NCBI RefSeq assembly: GCF_030645195.1
Contig: NZ_JAUSLW010000183.1
Location: 1-64,000 of the forward strand
Direction: 5' to 3'
DNA: 64,000 nucleotides
From: Phenylobacterium sp.
GTDB lineage: Bacteria > Pseudomonadota > Alphaproteobacteria > Caulobacterales > Caulobacteraceae
Of this stretch, positions 17,658-26,060 are shown piece after piece; within the stretch, counting starts at the first letter, position 1; each line of letters starts with the position of its first letter. Made by a program: the position numbers and the translations under genes. A model generated the notes under the pieces. It saw nothing but the letters and a program-made list of their open reading frames with translations. It had not been told where the DNA came from and made no database searches.

Positions 17658-18083
17658 ATGAAACCCATCACATTGTTGTCGGCGATCGCCGCCGCCGGGC
17701 TCTGCTGGGCGCCTGCGGCCTCGGCCCAGGTTGTCACCTCTGCGGTCAATATCTGCGAGATCGCCCCGGGCGGCGGCAGCATCAACACCGTCAGGCTCAA
17801 CCTGTTCAGCTTCTCCGATGTCTCTCTGGAATACACCTTCCGCAAACAGCCGACGGGGCCGACCTATCAGTTCCCGAGCGTCACCCCCACCAGCACGTCG
17901 ACGATTCGGAAGTTCGCCGTGCCGGAGGGGACCTACAAGCTGAGCTACAAGTCGCCCAACAATCCCGCCATCGGCGTCTACGGCCAGAACATCGTGGTGC
18001 GGCCCTTCCAGCTGCAGGGCCAGACCTGCGTCTTCATCAACCCCCGCAACCGGGCCGACATCGCCGGCCCGCCTCGCAATTGA
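17658..18083 (+). CDS. Small secreted protein downstream of CsgG-like gene
   Basis: A 141-residue protein with a signal peptide (LLSAIAAAGLCWAPAASAQ). The mature part is probably a beta-sandwich of about 120 residues with two cysteines (NICEIAPGG and QTCVFINP), which could form a disulfide. ATG at 17658 follows GGAGAGAACGA. It is close behind the CsgG-like gene and may be its substrate or partner, as csg/hfa loci often pair a pore with secreted subunits. That is inference; no family was recognised. Confidence 0.65.
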   Translation: MKPITLLSAIAAAGLCWAPAASAQVVTSAVNICEIAPGGGSINTVRLNLFSFSDVSLEYTFRKQPTGPTYQFPSVTPTSTSTIRKFAVPEGTYKLSYKSPNNPAIGVYGQNIVVRPFQLQGQTCVFINPRNRADIAGPPRN

Positions 18084-18200
18084 CCCGGCACGGAGGTCGG
18101 AGGGGTGACGTATCGGGTGGGGCGCCGCAAGGGCGCCTTCCGGTAAGCGAGCGGGACGGGTTTTCCTGACGCCGCGCGCCGGCTCGGCTAGAGGTCGGCC

Positions 18201-19655
18201 ATGACCCGCGCCACCACGATCGTCTGGTTCCGCCGCGACCTGCGCCTGGCCGACAATCCCGCCCTGGAGGCCGCCCTTCGCGCGGGCGGGCCAGTGACCG
18301 CCCTCTATGTGCTGGACCAAACCCAAGGCCTCAGGTCGCCGGGCGCGGCCTCCCTCTGGTGGCTGGACAAGTCGCTCGCCGCCCTGGCCGCGGCGCTGGA
18401 GGCCCTCGGCTCGCGGCTCATCCTGCGCCGAGGCCCCGCCGCCGACATCGTGCGCGCCCTGGCCGCCGAGACCCGCGCCACGGCCGTCACCTGGAACGCC
18501 CTGTTCGATCCCGGCTACCCGGAGCGTGACGCCCACCTCGCCCAGGCCCTCAAGGCCGATGGGGTGGAGCCCCGCCGCTTCAACGGCGGCCACCTGGTCA
18601 ATCTGGAAGCCGTGCGCACCAAAACCGGCGGCCCCTTCAGCGTCTTCACCCCCTTCTGGCGAACCGCCCGGCAGCTGGTGACGGACTCTGGCGCTCTCGC
18701 CCCGCCCGACGCCCTGCCCGCCCCCGCCGCCTGGCCCGCCTCGGAACGCCTGGCCGACTGGGACCTGCACCCGAGGGCGCCGGACTGGTCGAAGGGCTTC
18801 GGCGACTGGCGGCCTGGCGAGGCCGGCGCCCATGAGGCCCTGGATCGGTTCGTCGAGACGGGCTTGAGGACCTATGCCACCGACCGCGACCGGCCGGCCG
18901 TGGAGGGCACCTCGCGCCTCTCCCCCCATCTGCACTTCGGCGAGATCAGTCCCAAGGCCTGCTGGCGCGCCGCCCAGGCCGCCGCCCACCATGGCCAGGC
19001 CGGCGAGAGCGAGGTGGAGAAGTTCCTGGCCGAGCTCGGCTGGCGCGACTTCAACGCCGCCATCACCCACACCCGCGCCGCGGCCGGCGCCGACCTGGCC
19101 CGCGCCAGCTTCAACCCCGCCTTCGACCCCTTCCCCTGGCGCGACGACCCGGCCGGGTTCGAGGCCTGGACGCGCGGCGCCACCGGCTATCCCATCGTCG
19201 ACGCCGGGATGCGCCAGCTCTGGACCACCGGCTGGATGCACAATCGGGTGCGGATGATCACCGCCTCCTTCCTCACCAAGCACCTGCTGGTGGACTGGCG
19301 GCTGGGCGAGCAGTGGTTCTGGGACACCCTGGCCGACGCCGACCACGCCTCCAACGCCGGCGGCTGGCAGTGGGTGGCGGGCTCGGGCGCCGACGCCTCG
19401 CCCTATTTCCGCATCTTCAATCCCATCACCCAGAGCGAGAAGTTCGATCCCCCCGGCGACTACATCCGCCGCTGGGTCCCGGAACTCGCCCGCCTGCCGG
19501 CCAAGGTGATCCACGCGCCCTGGACCGCGACCCCGCGGGATCTGGTGAAGGCCGGCGTGTGGCTGGGCCGCGACTACCCCAACCCCATCGTCGATCACGC
19601 CTTCGCCCGCCAGCGCGCGCTGGACGCCTATGCCCGGCTGCGGGCGTCGGCCTGA
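18201..19655 (+). CDS. phr: Deoxyribodipyrimidine photo-lyase (class I type)
   Basis: A 484-residue cryptochrome/photolyase protein that uses light to reverse cyclobutane pyrimidine dimers. The N-terminal antenna domain starts at [17 protein letters not shown]. The FAD domain shows [58 protein letters not shown] and [18 protein letters not shown]. The usual WRE/WRDF active-site region and Trp electron-transfer residues appear present. ATG at 18201. It is monocistronic and convergent with the vapC-like gene. Confidence 0.94.
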   Translation: MTRATTIVWFRRDLRLADNPALEAALRAGGPVTALYVLDQTQGLRSPGAASLWWLDKSLAALAAALEALGSRLILRRGPAADIVRALAAETRATAVTWNALFDPGYPERDAHLAQALKADGVEPRRFNGGHLVNLEAVRTKTGGPFSVFTPFWRTARQLVTDSGALAPPDALPAPAAWPASERLADWDLHPRAPDWSKGFGDWRPGEAGAHEALDRFVETGLRTYATDRDRPAVEGTSRLSPHLHFGEISPKACWRAAQAAAHHGQAGESEVEKFLAELGWRDFNAAITHTRAAAGADLARASFNPAFDPFPWRDDPAGFEAWTRGATGYPIVDAGMRQLWTTGWMHNRVRMITASFLTKHLLVDWRLGEQWFWDTLADADHASNAGGWQWVAGSGADASPYFRIFNPITQSEKFDPPGDYIRRWVPELARLPAKVIHAPWTATPRDLVKAGVWLGRDYPNPIVDHAFARQRALDAYARLRASA

Positions 19656-19667
19656 GCGCGCTGGGGA

Positions 19668-20090
19668 CTATGAGCCTGCAGGCTGCCAAGGGTTGAGCAG
19701 GGCGACCCCCATCGGCGCAAAGTCGGCCACATTGCGGGTCACCACCGTCATGCCGTGAACCAGCGCCGTCGCGGCGATGAGGGCGTCGCGTTCGGACCGG
19801 GGGTCGGGAACATGCAGTTGAGCGCAACGGCGCGCCACGGCGGCGTCGATCGCCAGAATCCGGTCTTCGAAGGTCGGGAGAATCTGATCGTCGATCCAGG
19901 CGCGCAACAGCCGGCCCTGGGCCTGATCTCTCCGCGCGATGCGAAGTACTCCCATCTCGATCTCCAAGAGGGTGATGGCTGAGAGGAAGAGGCGGGAGGT
20001 CGGGGTCCCTGAAGCCCAAGCGAGGAGATGGGGGTCGGCGCGGGCGGGCCGCCGCAGCTCGGAGATGACGTTCGTGTCGAGGACGAACAT
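19668..20090 (-). CDS. VapC-type PIN-domain toxin
   Basis: A 140-residue PIN ribonuclease. The conserved acidic residues are Asp in MFVLDTNVISELRRP, Glu in LLEIEMGVLRI, and Asp in ERDALIAATALVHGM followed by TRNVADF. VapC toxins cleave tRNA or rRNA. The start overlaps the stop of the upstream antitoxin gene (TGATG), the normal coupling for such modules. The C-terminus is of ordinary length, so the gene appears intact. Confidence 0.88.
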   Translation of the reverse strand: MFVLDTNVISELRRPARADPHLLAWASGTPTSRLFLSAITLLEIEMGVLRIARRDQAQGRLLRAWIDDQILPTFEDRILAIDAAVARRCAQLHVPDPRSERDALIAATALVHGMTVVTRNVADFAPMGVALLNPWQPAGS

Positions 20091-20341
20091 CAGTCTAGGT
20101 CGGCCGACCGCAATCCGAGGTCGCCGAGCCGGGTCGGCTCGAAATCGAAGTCCGTTGCCTGGGCCAACGCCTCGGACAGGGTCACCGAACGCCCCGCGAG
20201 CCGCTCATAGTCCTCGATGGTGAGCAGCACGTGGGCGGGCCTGCCGCGATCGGTGATGAACACAGGCCCACGCTGGGCCGCCTTCTTTGCGCCGCTGGCG
20301 TCCTGATTGAAGGATCGGCTGGAAACAGTAGTGATGACCAT
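20090..20341 (-). CDS. Phd/YefM-type antitoxin
   Basis: An 83-residue antitoxin. The N-terminal half is the Phd/YefM DNA-binding domain (SSRSFNQDASGAKKAAQRG, then VFITDRGRPAHVLLTIEDYERL). The acidic C-terminus (DFDFEPTRLGDLGLRSADLD) is the toxin-neutralising tail. ATG at 20341 is chosen over 20389 because the family starts just before the beta-strand ITTVSSR and the operator lies immediately upstream. It pairs with the PIN toxin and probably represses the operon. Confidence 0.85.
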   Translation of the reverse strand: MVITTVSSRSFNQDASGAKKAAQRGPVFITDRGRPAHVLLTIEDYERLAGRSVTLSEALAQATDFDFEPTRLGDLGLRSADLD

Positions 20342-20354
20342 ACGCGCACCTGAA

Positions 20355-20379
20355 TGTAGGTATGTGCCTACAATGTAGG
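20355..20379. promoter_or_regulatory. Operator of the PIN toxin-antitoxin operon
   Basis: TGTAGG (20355-20360) and CCTACA (20367-20372) form a 6-bp inverted repeat with a 6-base centre, and a further TGTAGG half-site follows at 20374-20379. This begins 14 bases before the antitoxin start, where Phd/YefM proteins usually bind. Confidence 0.6.
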
Positions 20380-20459
20380 CCGCCCTCACAGTTCGTCAAG
20401 CTGACGGCCCGCCCTCGGGCCGGCGGCGCCTTCTAGGCGGCGTCCGGCAGGTCGGCTCG

Positions 20460-21578
20460 CTAACCGTCGGCATGTTTGTCCTGCAACGAGTAGCTCGTGC
20501 TGCGGCCGCCACCCGCATCCTTGGTGAGGATATGACGCGCAACCAGGTCGCTGATGTCGCGCAGTGCGGTGTCCGGAGAGGTGTTGGCCATGGTCGCCCA
20601 CTTGGATGAGGTCAACTTGCCCTCGAACCCGTCGAGCAGCCGGTTGATAACCTTGCGCTGGCGCTCGTTGAGGACTTGTCCCTCCAGCGCCTCCCAGAAA
20701 CGGGCCTTGCGAAGGACATTCGCCAGGATGGTTTCCGCTCCGTCGAACGCGCGGTCCAGACAGGCCAGGAACCACAGCAGCCAGTCGGTGATATCGAGGT
20801 CTCCCCCCTGGGTCGTCTCCGGGATTTGGTAGTAGGCCTTCCGCTCCGCACGGATCTGCGCCGACATGCTATAGAAGCGCTGCGGACTTTTCTCCGAACG
20901 CGCCAGCGCCATGTCTGCGATGGTCCGCGCAATACGACCGTTTCCGTCTTCGAAGGGGTGGATGGTGACGAACCACAGATGGGCGATCCCCGCCTTCAAC
21001 ACCGGGTCCAGTGGCGGCCCATCATTGAACCAGGCGAGAAACGCAGACATTTCGGGGGCAAGACGGTCGGCGGTCGGCGCTTCATAGTGAACGCGTTCGC
21101 GACCGAGGGGGCCAGAGACCACCTGCATGGGCCCGCTCGCCGCCGTGCGCCAGGCGCCGACGGTGATCTTGCGCATGCCGCTCCGCCCAGTCGGAAACAG
21201 CGAAGCATGCCAGGCGAACAAGCGCTCTTCGGTGAGCGGGTCGCCATAGTTTTGGGTGGCGTCGAGCATCATCTCGACGACGCCTTCGACATCGCGATCC
21301 GCGGCCGTCAGCCCACCGATGTCCATACCGAGCCGGCGCGCGATTGAGGAGCGAACCTGATCCTTGTCCAGGATCTCGCCTTCGATCTCGCTGGACTTGA
21401 GAACGTCTTCGGTCAGGGTTTGCAGGACAGCTTCCGCACGAAGCGAGAAGCCGAGGCTTTCCATGCGGCCGATCAGTCGGCCCTGGCGATGACGCACTGA
21501 GCCGAGCTGCTCCTCCAAGAGCGCCAAGCTGCAGCGCAGCTCTGGCCACTCCTCTAGCTGATGGATATAGGTCGCCAT
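20460..21578 (-). CDS. Fic-family protein with C-terminal winged helix
   Basis: A 372-residue Fic protein. SSEIEGE near residue 65 matches the inhibitory (S/T)xxxE(G/N) motif at the N-terminal position (class II), and the catalytic loop is HPFEDGNGRIAR. Fic enzymes usually transfer AMP to a hydroxyl of a target protein. The C-terminal 60 residues (NERQRKVINRLLDGFEG to ALRDISDLVARHILTK) look like a winged HTH, so it may also bind DNA. ATG at 21578 matches family starts; it lies in a 31-bp palindrome. No separate antitoxin gene is present, consistent with a built-in inhibitory helix. Confidence 0.88.
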   Translation of the reverse strand: MATYIHQLEEWPELRCSLALLEEQLGSVRHRQGRLIGRMESLGFSLRAEAVLQTLTEDVLKSSEIEGEILDKDQVRSSIARRLGMDIGGLTAADRDVEGVVEMMLDATQNYGDPLTEERLFAWHASLFPTGRSGMRKITVGAWRTAASGPMQVVSGPLGRERVHYEAPTADRLAPEMSAFLAWFNDGPPLDPVLKAGIAHLWFVTIHPFEDGNGRIARTIADMALARSEKSPQRFYSMSAQIRAERKAYYQIPETTQGGDLDITDWLLWFLACLDRAFDGAETILANVLRKARFWEALEGQVLNERQRKVINRLLDGFEGKLTSSKWATMANTSPDTALRDISDLVARHILTKDAGGGRSTSYSLQDKHADG

Positions 21579-21606
21579 ATTCTCCGCATATGTTGCGGCG
21601 AATATG
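21576..21606. promoter_or_regulatory. Palindrome covering the fic start codon
   Basis: CATATTC and GAATATG are the outer arms and CCGCA and TGCGG the inner arms of an imperfect 31-bp dyad. Its left end is the start codon of the Fic gene on the minus strand. A direct repeat of TTCTCCGCA occurs inside it and again at 21614-21622. It is suited to autoregulation by the winged helix of the Fic protein, or to a start-sequestering hairpin. Confidence 0.45.
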
Positions 21607-21703
21607 CTCGTTTTTCTCCGCAAGCACAAGATTGATCACCGCGTCGCCTGCGGCGACTAAGCCTACGGGTATCCGCGCCACGACCGCGCACAAGCCGCCG
21701 CGC

Positions 21704-22516
21704 TCAGCCCGCGTCCGGCAGGTCGTGGGCCACCACCTTGAAGCCGCTGAGGATGGCCGGGCCGAAGGTGTTGGCGATGGCCACGTCGGTGGCGTCGCGG
21801 CCCCGGGCGATCAGCACCCGGCCAATGCGCGGGCGGTTGTTGCGGGCGTCGAAGGCGTGCCACTTGCCGCCCAGATAGACCTCGAACCAGGCGCTGAAAT
21901 CCATCTCGCCGACGATGGGCACCCCGATGTCGCCCAGGTATCCCGTGCAGTAGCGGGCCGGGATGTTCATGCAGCGGCAGAAGGCGACCGCCAGGTGGGC
22001 GTAGTCGCGGCAGACGCCGCGGCCTTCGCAATAGGCCTCGAAGGCCGTCATGGTCGGCCGCGCGTGCTCGTAGCCGAACTTGATGTGATTGTGGACCCAG
22101 TCGACGATGGCCTGGACGCGGGGCCAACCCGGCTCGGTCGTCTGGAACATCGACCAGGCGATGTCGCTCAGCCGATCGGTCTCGCAATAGCGGCTGCCCA
22201 GCAGGAAGATCAGCACATCGTCGGGCAGGTCCTCCACCGCGGCCTGGCGCGCGAAGGGCGAGATCACGTCGGGCTCGCCGTCGTCGGCGATGATGAAGTC
22301 GGCCGACAGGGTCAGGCGGCCGGCAGGGGCCAGAATGCGGCTGCAGATGTTGCCGTAGGCGTCCAGGTACTGGCGCACGTCCAGCACCGGATCGGTGCGC
22401 AGCCAGTCGGGGGTTTCCAGGTCGTGCCGCCGGGTCGGGTGGACGCTGAGCATCAGCAGCATCGGAACCGGCGCCGGGCAATCGTAGATGATCTCGAAGC
22501 CCGACTTGATACGCAT
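21704..22516 (-). CDS. Transglutaminase-like superfamily protein (first of two)
   Basis: A 270-residue protein with a papain-like transglutaminase core. The Cys lies in CEGRGVCRDYAHLAVAFC, the His in the DFSAWFEVYLGGKWH segment, and the Asp in FDARNN. The N-terminal domain of about 100 residues is typical for the group. The exact chemistry is unknown; family members include proteases and peptide-modifying enzymes. It lies 18 bases downstream of a longer homologue and both point the same way, so they are probably one operon. Confidence 0.85.
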   Translation of the reverse strand: MRIKSGFEIIYDCPAPVPMLLMLSVHPTRRHDLETPDWLRTDPVLDVRQYLDAYGNICSRILAPAGRLTLSADFIIADDGEPDVISPFARQAAVEDLPDDVLIFLLGSRYCETDRLSDIAWSMFQTTEPGWPRVQAIVDWVHNHIKFGYEHARPTMTAFEAYCEGRGVCRDYAHLAVAFCRCMNIPARYCTGYLGDIGVPIVGEMDFSAWFEVYLGGKWHAFDARNNRPRIGRVLIARGRDATDVAIANTFGPAILSGFKVVAHDLPDAG

Positions 22517-22534
22517 CTGTTTTCCGAAAGGCAG

Positions 22535-23470
22535 CTATCCGGCTGAGCCAATGGCTCGGGCGGCGACAGGTTGCATGGCGACCTCGCCTTCGTCACGCAC
22601 ATCGACCTCGACCTCCATGCCGAGATAGTCCGTGGGCAGGCCCGACCAGCTTCCGTGCAGCGGCGCCGCCTGGCGGGGATCGCGGGCGATGGCCACGCGG
22701 ACCAGGTCGGCGTTGCCGACGATGCCGTTGGTGGGATCGAACTCCACCCAGCCGCAGGCCGGCAGGAAAACCCGCACCCAGGCGTGGGTGTGACCGGCGC
22801 TGGTCCGGCTGAAGCCCGCCCCGGTCATGGGGCTGTAGATGTAGCCGGAGACGAAACGGGCGGCGAGGCCGAGGCTGCGGGCCGCCTCCATCATCAGCAC
22901 CGCATAGTCGCGGCAGGCGCCGCTGCCCAGGGCCAGCGTTTCCACCGGGCTCTGCACGCCGCGGTCCGTCCGCGTCCCGTACTTGAACTCGGCATAGATG
23001 GCCTGGGTCATATCGCTGAGCAGGGTCTGCAGGCTGGTCTTGCCCACCGGCTTGACGAACCGCCGCGCCCAGGCGTCGATCAGGCCCTCCGGATCTGGAT
23101 AGTGGCGGCGCATGGACAGCTCAAGGTCCGGCAGGTCCTCGGGGCTGTAGTCGAAGGGCATGGCGCCCGTATAGACCTCCACCTCCCCGTCCACGTCGGC
23201 GAAGGCCGGCAGGGGAGTGTGCTCCAGGCGGACATGGCTGTCGAAGACCAGCTCCTCGGCGCGGCCCGAAAAGCCCGCCACCCCGACGCAGTTGCCGAAC
23301 ACGTCGTGCACCGACCGCAGGCGCGCTGGCGTGGGACTGATGGTCAGGTCGCAGGTGAGGATGCGCTGGTCATAACTCTCGCGGGGCCGGAACATCATGC
23401 GATGCTCGCCGAGCGCCACGGGATTGCGGTAGCGGTAGCGGGTGACATGACGGATCGAGAGGATCGGCAT
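22535..23470 (-). CDS. Transglutaminase-like superfamily protein (second)
   Basis: A 311-residue protein. The N-terminal beta domain starts with LSIRHVTRYRYRNPVALGEH, the usual opening of bacterial transglutaminase N-terminal domains. The catalytic core has Cys in LGSGACRDYAVLMMEAAR, His in AGHTHAWVRVFLP and Asp in WVEFDPTNG. It is the promoter-proximal member of the two-gene set and starts head to head with the N-formylglutamate amidohydrolase gene. Related genes in other bacteria accompany ATP-grasp and alpha-E proteins; those partners are not here. Confidence 0.88.
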   Translation of the reverse strand: MPILSIRHVTRYRYRNPVALGEHRMMFRPRESYDQRILTCDLTISPTPARLRSVHDVFGNCVGVAGFSGRAEELVFDSHVRLEHTPLPAFADVDGEVEVYTGAMPFDYSPEDLPDLELSMRRHYPDPEGLIDAWARRFVKPVGKTSLQTLLSDMTQAIYAEFKYGTRTDRGVQSPVETLALGSGACRDYAVLMMEAARSLGLAARFVSGYIYSPMTGAGFSRTSAGHTHAWVRVFLPACGWVEFDPTNGIVGNADLVRVAIARDPRQAAPLHGSWSGLPTDYLGMEVEVDVRDEGEVAMQPVAARAIGSAG

Positions 23471-24255
23471 TGGGCGAGCGTGGGGCCGATTTGTCTCTAA
23501 GGTCTAAACGAATTCTCGGGCGCGACGATCCGTCCCCGGTGTCTGTCACGATTCCAGGCGGCGCCTGCCCCCTGCTGCTCATCGGCGACCATGCGGGCCG
23601 CGCGATCCCGAGGGGCCTCGGGCGCCTGGGGCTGGCGGCCGCCGACCTGGACGGCCACATCGCCTGGGACATCGGGATCGCCGGCCTCGGCGAACGCCTC
23701 GCCCAGCGCCTGGACGCCACCTTCATCGCCCAGGCCTATTCGCGGCTGGTGATCGACTGCAACCGCAGGCCAGGCGCGCCCGCCGCCATTCCGGAGGTGA
23801 GCGACGGGGTGGCCATTCCCGGCAATGTCGGCCTGACGCCCGAGGCGGTCTCGGCCCGACGCGGCGAGATCTACCAGCCCTATCAGGACGCCATCGCCGA
23901 GGCCCTCGACCGCCGGGCGCGCCAGGGGCGGCCGACCCTCCTGGTTTCGCTGCACAGCTTCACCCCGGTGATGCAGGGCCAGTCGCGATCCTGGCGCATG
24001 GGGGTGCTGCACCGCGACGATTCCCGCCTCTCGCGCCGGATGCTGGCCCTGCTGCAGCGGGAGCTCGGGGACGAGGCCGGGGACAACCAGCCCTACCGGA
24101 TGGACGAGACCGACAACACCGTGCCCCTGCACGCCGACCCGCGCGGCCTGGACTATCTGGAGCTCGAGGTCCGCCAGGACCTGATCGCCGAGCCGGCGGG
24201 CCAGGACGTGGTGGCCGACCTGCTGGCGCGGCTGCTCACCGAGGCGCTCTCCTAG
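23470..24255 (+). CDS. N-formylglutamate amidohydrolase family protein
   Basis: About 261 residues of the FGase family, zinc-dependent hydrolases that release formate from N-formylglutamate in histidine breakdown or act on related compounds. Motifs are LLLIGDHAGRAIPRGLG, HIAWDIGIAGL, YSRLVIDCNRRPGAP and LVSLHSFTPVMQG. The start is uncertain: TTG at 23470 is adjacent to the divergent transglutaminase start, while a GTG at 23539 and a TTG at 23491 are alternatives. No hut genes lie nearby, so the link to histidine use is not supported by context. Confidence 0.85.
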   Translation: MGERGADLSLRSKRILGRDDPSPVSVTIPGGACPLLLIGDHAGRAIPRGLGRLGLAAADLDGHIAWDIGIAGLGERLAQRLDATFIAQAYSRLVIDCNRRPGAPAAIPEVSDGVAIPGNVGLTPEAVSARRGEIYQPYQDAIAEALDRRARQGRPTLLVSLHSFTPVMQGQSRSWRMGVLHRDDSRLSRRMLALLQRELGDEAGDNQPYRMDETDNTVPLHADPRGLDYLELEVRQDLIAEPAGQDVVADLLARLLTEALS

Positions 24256-24293
24256 ATCCAGCGGCAAGCGAGCGCCCGCAGATTACCAAAACT

Positions 24294-24340
24294 TCACTTG
24301 AATGCTCAGTCAAGCGAGATTTGAGTGAGCATTCAAGTGA
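24294..24340. promoter_or_regulatory. Operator of the tetR-SRPBCC operon
   Basis: TCACTTGAATGCTCA (24294-24308) is repeated perfectly inverted as TGAGCATTCAAGTGA (24326-24340) with a 17-base centre. Each arm also extends inward into a TTGA-N8-TCAA dyad, so two adjacent dimer sites are likely. It ends 10 bases before the TetR start, an ideal position for autorepression. Confidence 0.75.
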
Positions 24341-24350
24341 GGGGGCCTGC

Positions 24351-24974
24351 ATGGAACCGACGCGCGAACGTATCCTCTTTTCCGCCCTTCAGCTGTTCGG
24401 GGAGAAGGGATTCCTGTCGACCTCCATCGCCGACATCCTGCGGGCGGCCGAGGCCAATGCAGGCAGCCTCTACCACTTCTTTCCCACCAAGCAGGACCTG
24501 CTGATCGCGGTGCTGGAGACCTATCGCGACGGCATCTATCCGATGCTGATCGCGCCCGCCTGGGCCGGCGAGGACGACCCCATCGCGCGGATCTTCGCCC
24601 TGCTGGCCCGCTACCGCCAGCTGCTGGAGGCCAGCGACTGCGCCTATGGCTGCCCCATCGGGTCCCTGGCCCTGGAGCTGCACGAGCCCGATCCGCCGGT
24701 GCGAGAACTTCTGTCGATGAACTTCACCGGCTGGGCGGCCCATGTGCGCGCCTGCCTGGACGACGCGGGCGCGCGCCTGCCCGCCGACCTCGACCGCGGC
24801 AAGCTGGCCCTGTTCATCCTGACCACCATGGAGGGCGGCGTGATGCAGTCGCGCACCCACCGCACCCTGGAAGCCTTCGACGCCTGCGTGGACATGCTGG
24901 CCGACTACCTGACCCGGCTTGAGCAGGCCGCCTCCGCCGGGGCCCATCACGACGGCCGGGGGAACACCCAATGA
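24351..24974 (+). CDS. TetR/AcrR-family transcriptional regulator
   Basis: A 207-residue TetR-family repressor. The N-terminal HTH reads TRERILFSALQLFGEKGFLST, then IADILRAAEANAGSLYHFFPTKQDLL. The remaining helical ligand domain includes GCPIGSLALEL and ILTTMEGGVMQSRTHR, typical of the subgroup with a TetR_C_11-like domain that often senses electrophiles. ATG at 24351 follows GAGGGGG; the TTG at 24321 would lie inside the operator. It is coupled by an ATGA overlap to the SRPBCC gene and likely represses its own three-gene operon. Confidence 0.9.
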   Translation: MEPTRERILFSALQLFGEKGFLSTSIADILRAAEANAGSLYHFFPTKQDLLIAVLETYRDGIYPMLIAPAWAGEDDPIARIFALLARYRQLLEASDCAYGCPIGSLALELHEPDPPVRELLSMNFTGWAAHVRACLDDAGARLPADLDRGKLALFILTTMEGGVMQSRTHRTLEAFDACVDMLADYLTRLEQAASAGAHHDGRGNTQ

Positions 24975-25618
24975 AACGACGGATCGGCGCCATCGCCGCG
25001 GGACTCGTCCTTGCGGGCGCGGCCCAGGCCCAGGCGGCCAGCTGGAAGGACTTCCCCGGCGTCGAGAACAGCGGCTTCGTGGAGACCGACGGCGACCGGG
25101 TCCTGCAACTCTCCATCGTCGTGCCCGCCCCGCGGGCGCAGGTCTGGACCGCCTTCACCACCTCCGAGGGCTACCGGACCTGGGCCACGCCCCTGGCCTC
25201 TGTGGACCTGAAGATCGGCGGGATCATCGAGACCAACTACAACCCGGCCGCCCGGCTGGGCTCGCCCGACAATATCCGCAACCAGATCACCGCCTACGTG
25301 CCCGAGCGCCTGCTGGTGCTGCGCAACGTCCAGGCGCCGGCCGGCTTCCCGGGCGCGGCGGAATTCGCCCAGACCGCGGTGGTGATCGAGCTGGCCTCTC
25401 CGACGCCCCAGACCACGCGGGTCACCCTGTCGGGGGTCGGGTACGGCGCGGGGCCGGTGTTCGACAATCTCTACCGCCAGTTCGAGTGGGCCAACGCCTA
25501 CTCCCTGGCCGAGCTGAAGGCGCGTTTCGTGTCGGGTCCCATCGACTGGGCCGAGCGCGCCGCCAAGGAAAAGGCCGTCGCGGCCGATCGCAAGGTGCAA
25601 GGGGCCGCCAAGCCATGA
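24971..25618 (+). CDS. Exported SRPBCC-fold (AHSA1-like) protein
   Basis: A 215-residue protein with a signal peptide (IAAGLVLAGAAQAQA). The rest follows the START/Bet v1-like pattern of activator-of-Hsp90 homologues: VVPAPRAQVWTAFTTSEGYRT, WATPLASVDLKIGGIIETNY and ERLLVLRNVQAP. Export is unusual but not rare for this group. It overlaps both neighbours by ATGA, so it is firmly in the TetR operon. The fold binds hydrophobic ligands; the ligand is unknown. Confidence 0.8.
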   Translation: MKRRIGAIAAGLVLAGAAQAQAASWKDFPGVENSGFVETDGDRVLQLSIVVPAPRAQVWTAFTTSEGYRTWATPLASVDLKIGGIIETNYNPAARLGSPDNIRNQITAYVPERLLVLRNVQAPAGFPGAAEFAQTAVVIELASPTPQTTRVTLSGVGYGAGPVFDNLYRQFEWANAYSLAELKARFVSGPIDWAERAAKEKAVAADRKVQGAAKP

Positions 25619-25956
25619 ACATTCGACTGATCCTGACCACCCTGGCCATCGCCACCCTCGTCCAGCTCGCCATGGTGATCGCCGGCCACTATGTGCCGGT
25701 CATCAAGAACAACGTCTTCGCCCTCGGCGGCATGGCCATCTCCCTGGCGGCGGGCCTGGCCTATGCGAGGCTGGCCGCCCAGGGCTGGGTTCCGAGCCTC
25801 ACGGGCGGAGCCCTGGTGGGCGGCGCCTGCGCCCTGATCGGCATCGGCGTCTCCCTGGCCCTGAAGGACGTGCCGCCGATGGTGCTGGCCCTGGGCACGC
25901 TCAGCTCGGCGGTCACCGGGGCGATCGGTGGCGCGATCGGCAAGCTGTTGGCCTAG
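25615..25956 (+). CDS. Small four-helix integral membrane protein
   Basis: A 113-residue protein with about four predicted membrane segments (starting near residues 4, 32, 60 and 88). No domain is recognised. Last gene of the TetR-controlled operon; its start overlaps the SRPBCC stop. Its TAG stop codon is the first three bases of the palindromic repeat that follows, so the repeat appears to have supplied the end of the coding sequence. Confidence 0.75.
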   Translation: MNIRLILTTLAIATLVQLAMVIAGHYVPVIKNNVFALGGMAISLAAGLAYARLAAQGWVPSLTGGALVGGACALIGIGVSLALKDVPPMVLALGTLSSAVTGAIGGAIGKLLA

Positions 25957-26060
25957 AGCGTTTCCCGCCTGACTTGGATCAAGTCAGGCGATCAGGAAGA
26001 GCGACCAAGTCAGAACTCTAGAGCCCCGTTTCGATTCATTCGAAACGGGAACAGCTCTAG
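25954..26060. repeat. Composite palindromic intergenic repeat, copy A
   Basis: A 107-bp element beginning TAGAGCGTTTCCCGCC and ending ACAGCTCTAG. It contains the hairpins CCTGACTTGGATCAAGTCAGG and CCCGTTTCGATTCATTCGAAACGGG. Near-identical copies lie at 27564-27670 and 54413-54519. It sits between convergent genes and contains the stop codons of both (TAG 25954-25956; CTA 26057-26059). A role as bidirectional terminator is likely. Confidence 0.85.

Noticed and set aside
17460-19598. A 712-codon minus-strand frame opposite photolyase
   Set aside because: Antisense of phr, Gly/Arg/Val-rich with no motif; photolyase is unmistakable on the other strand.
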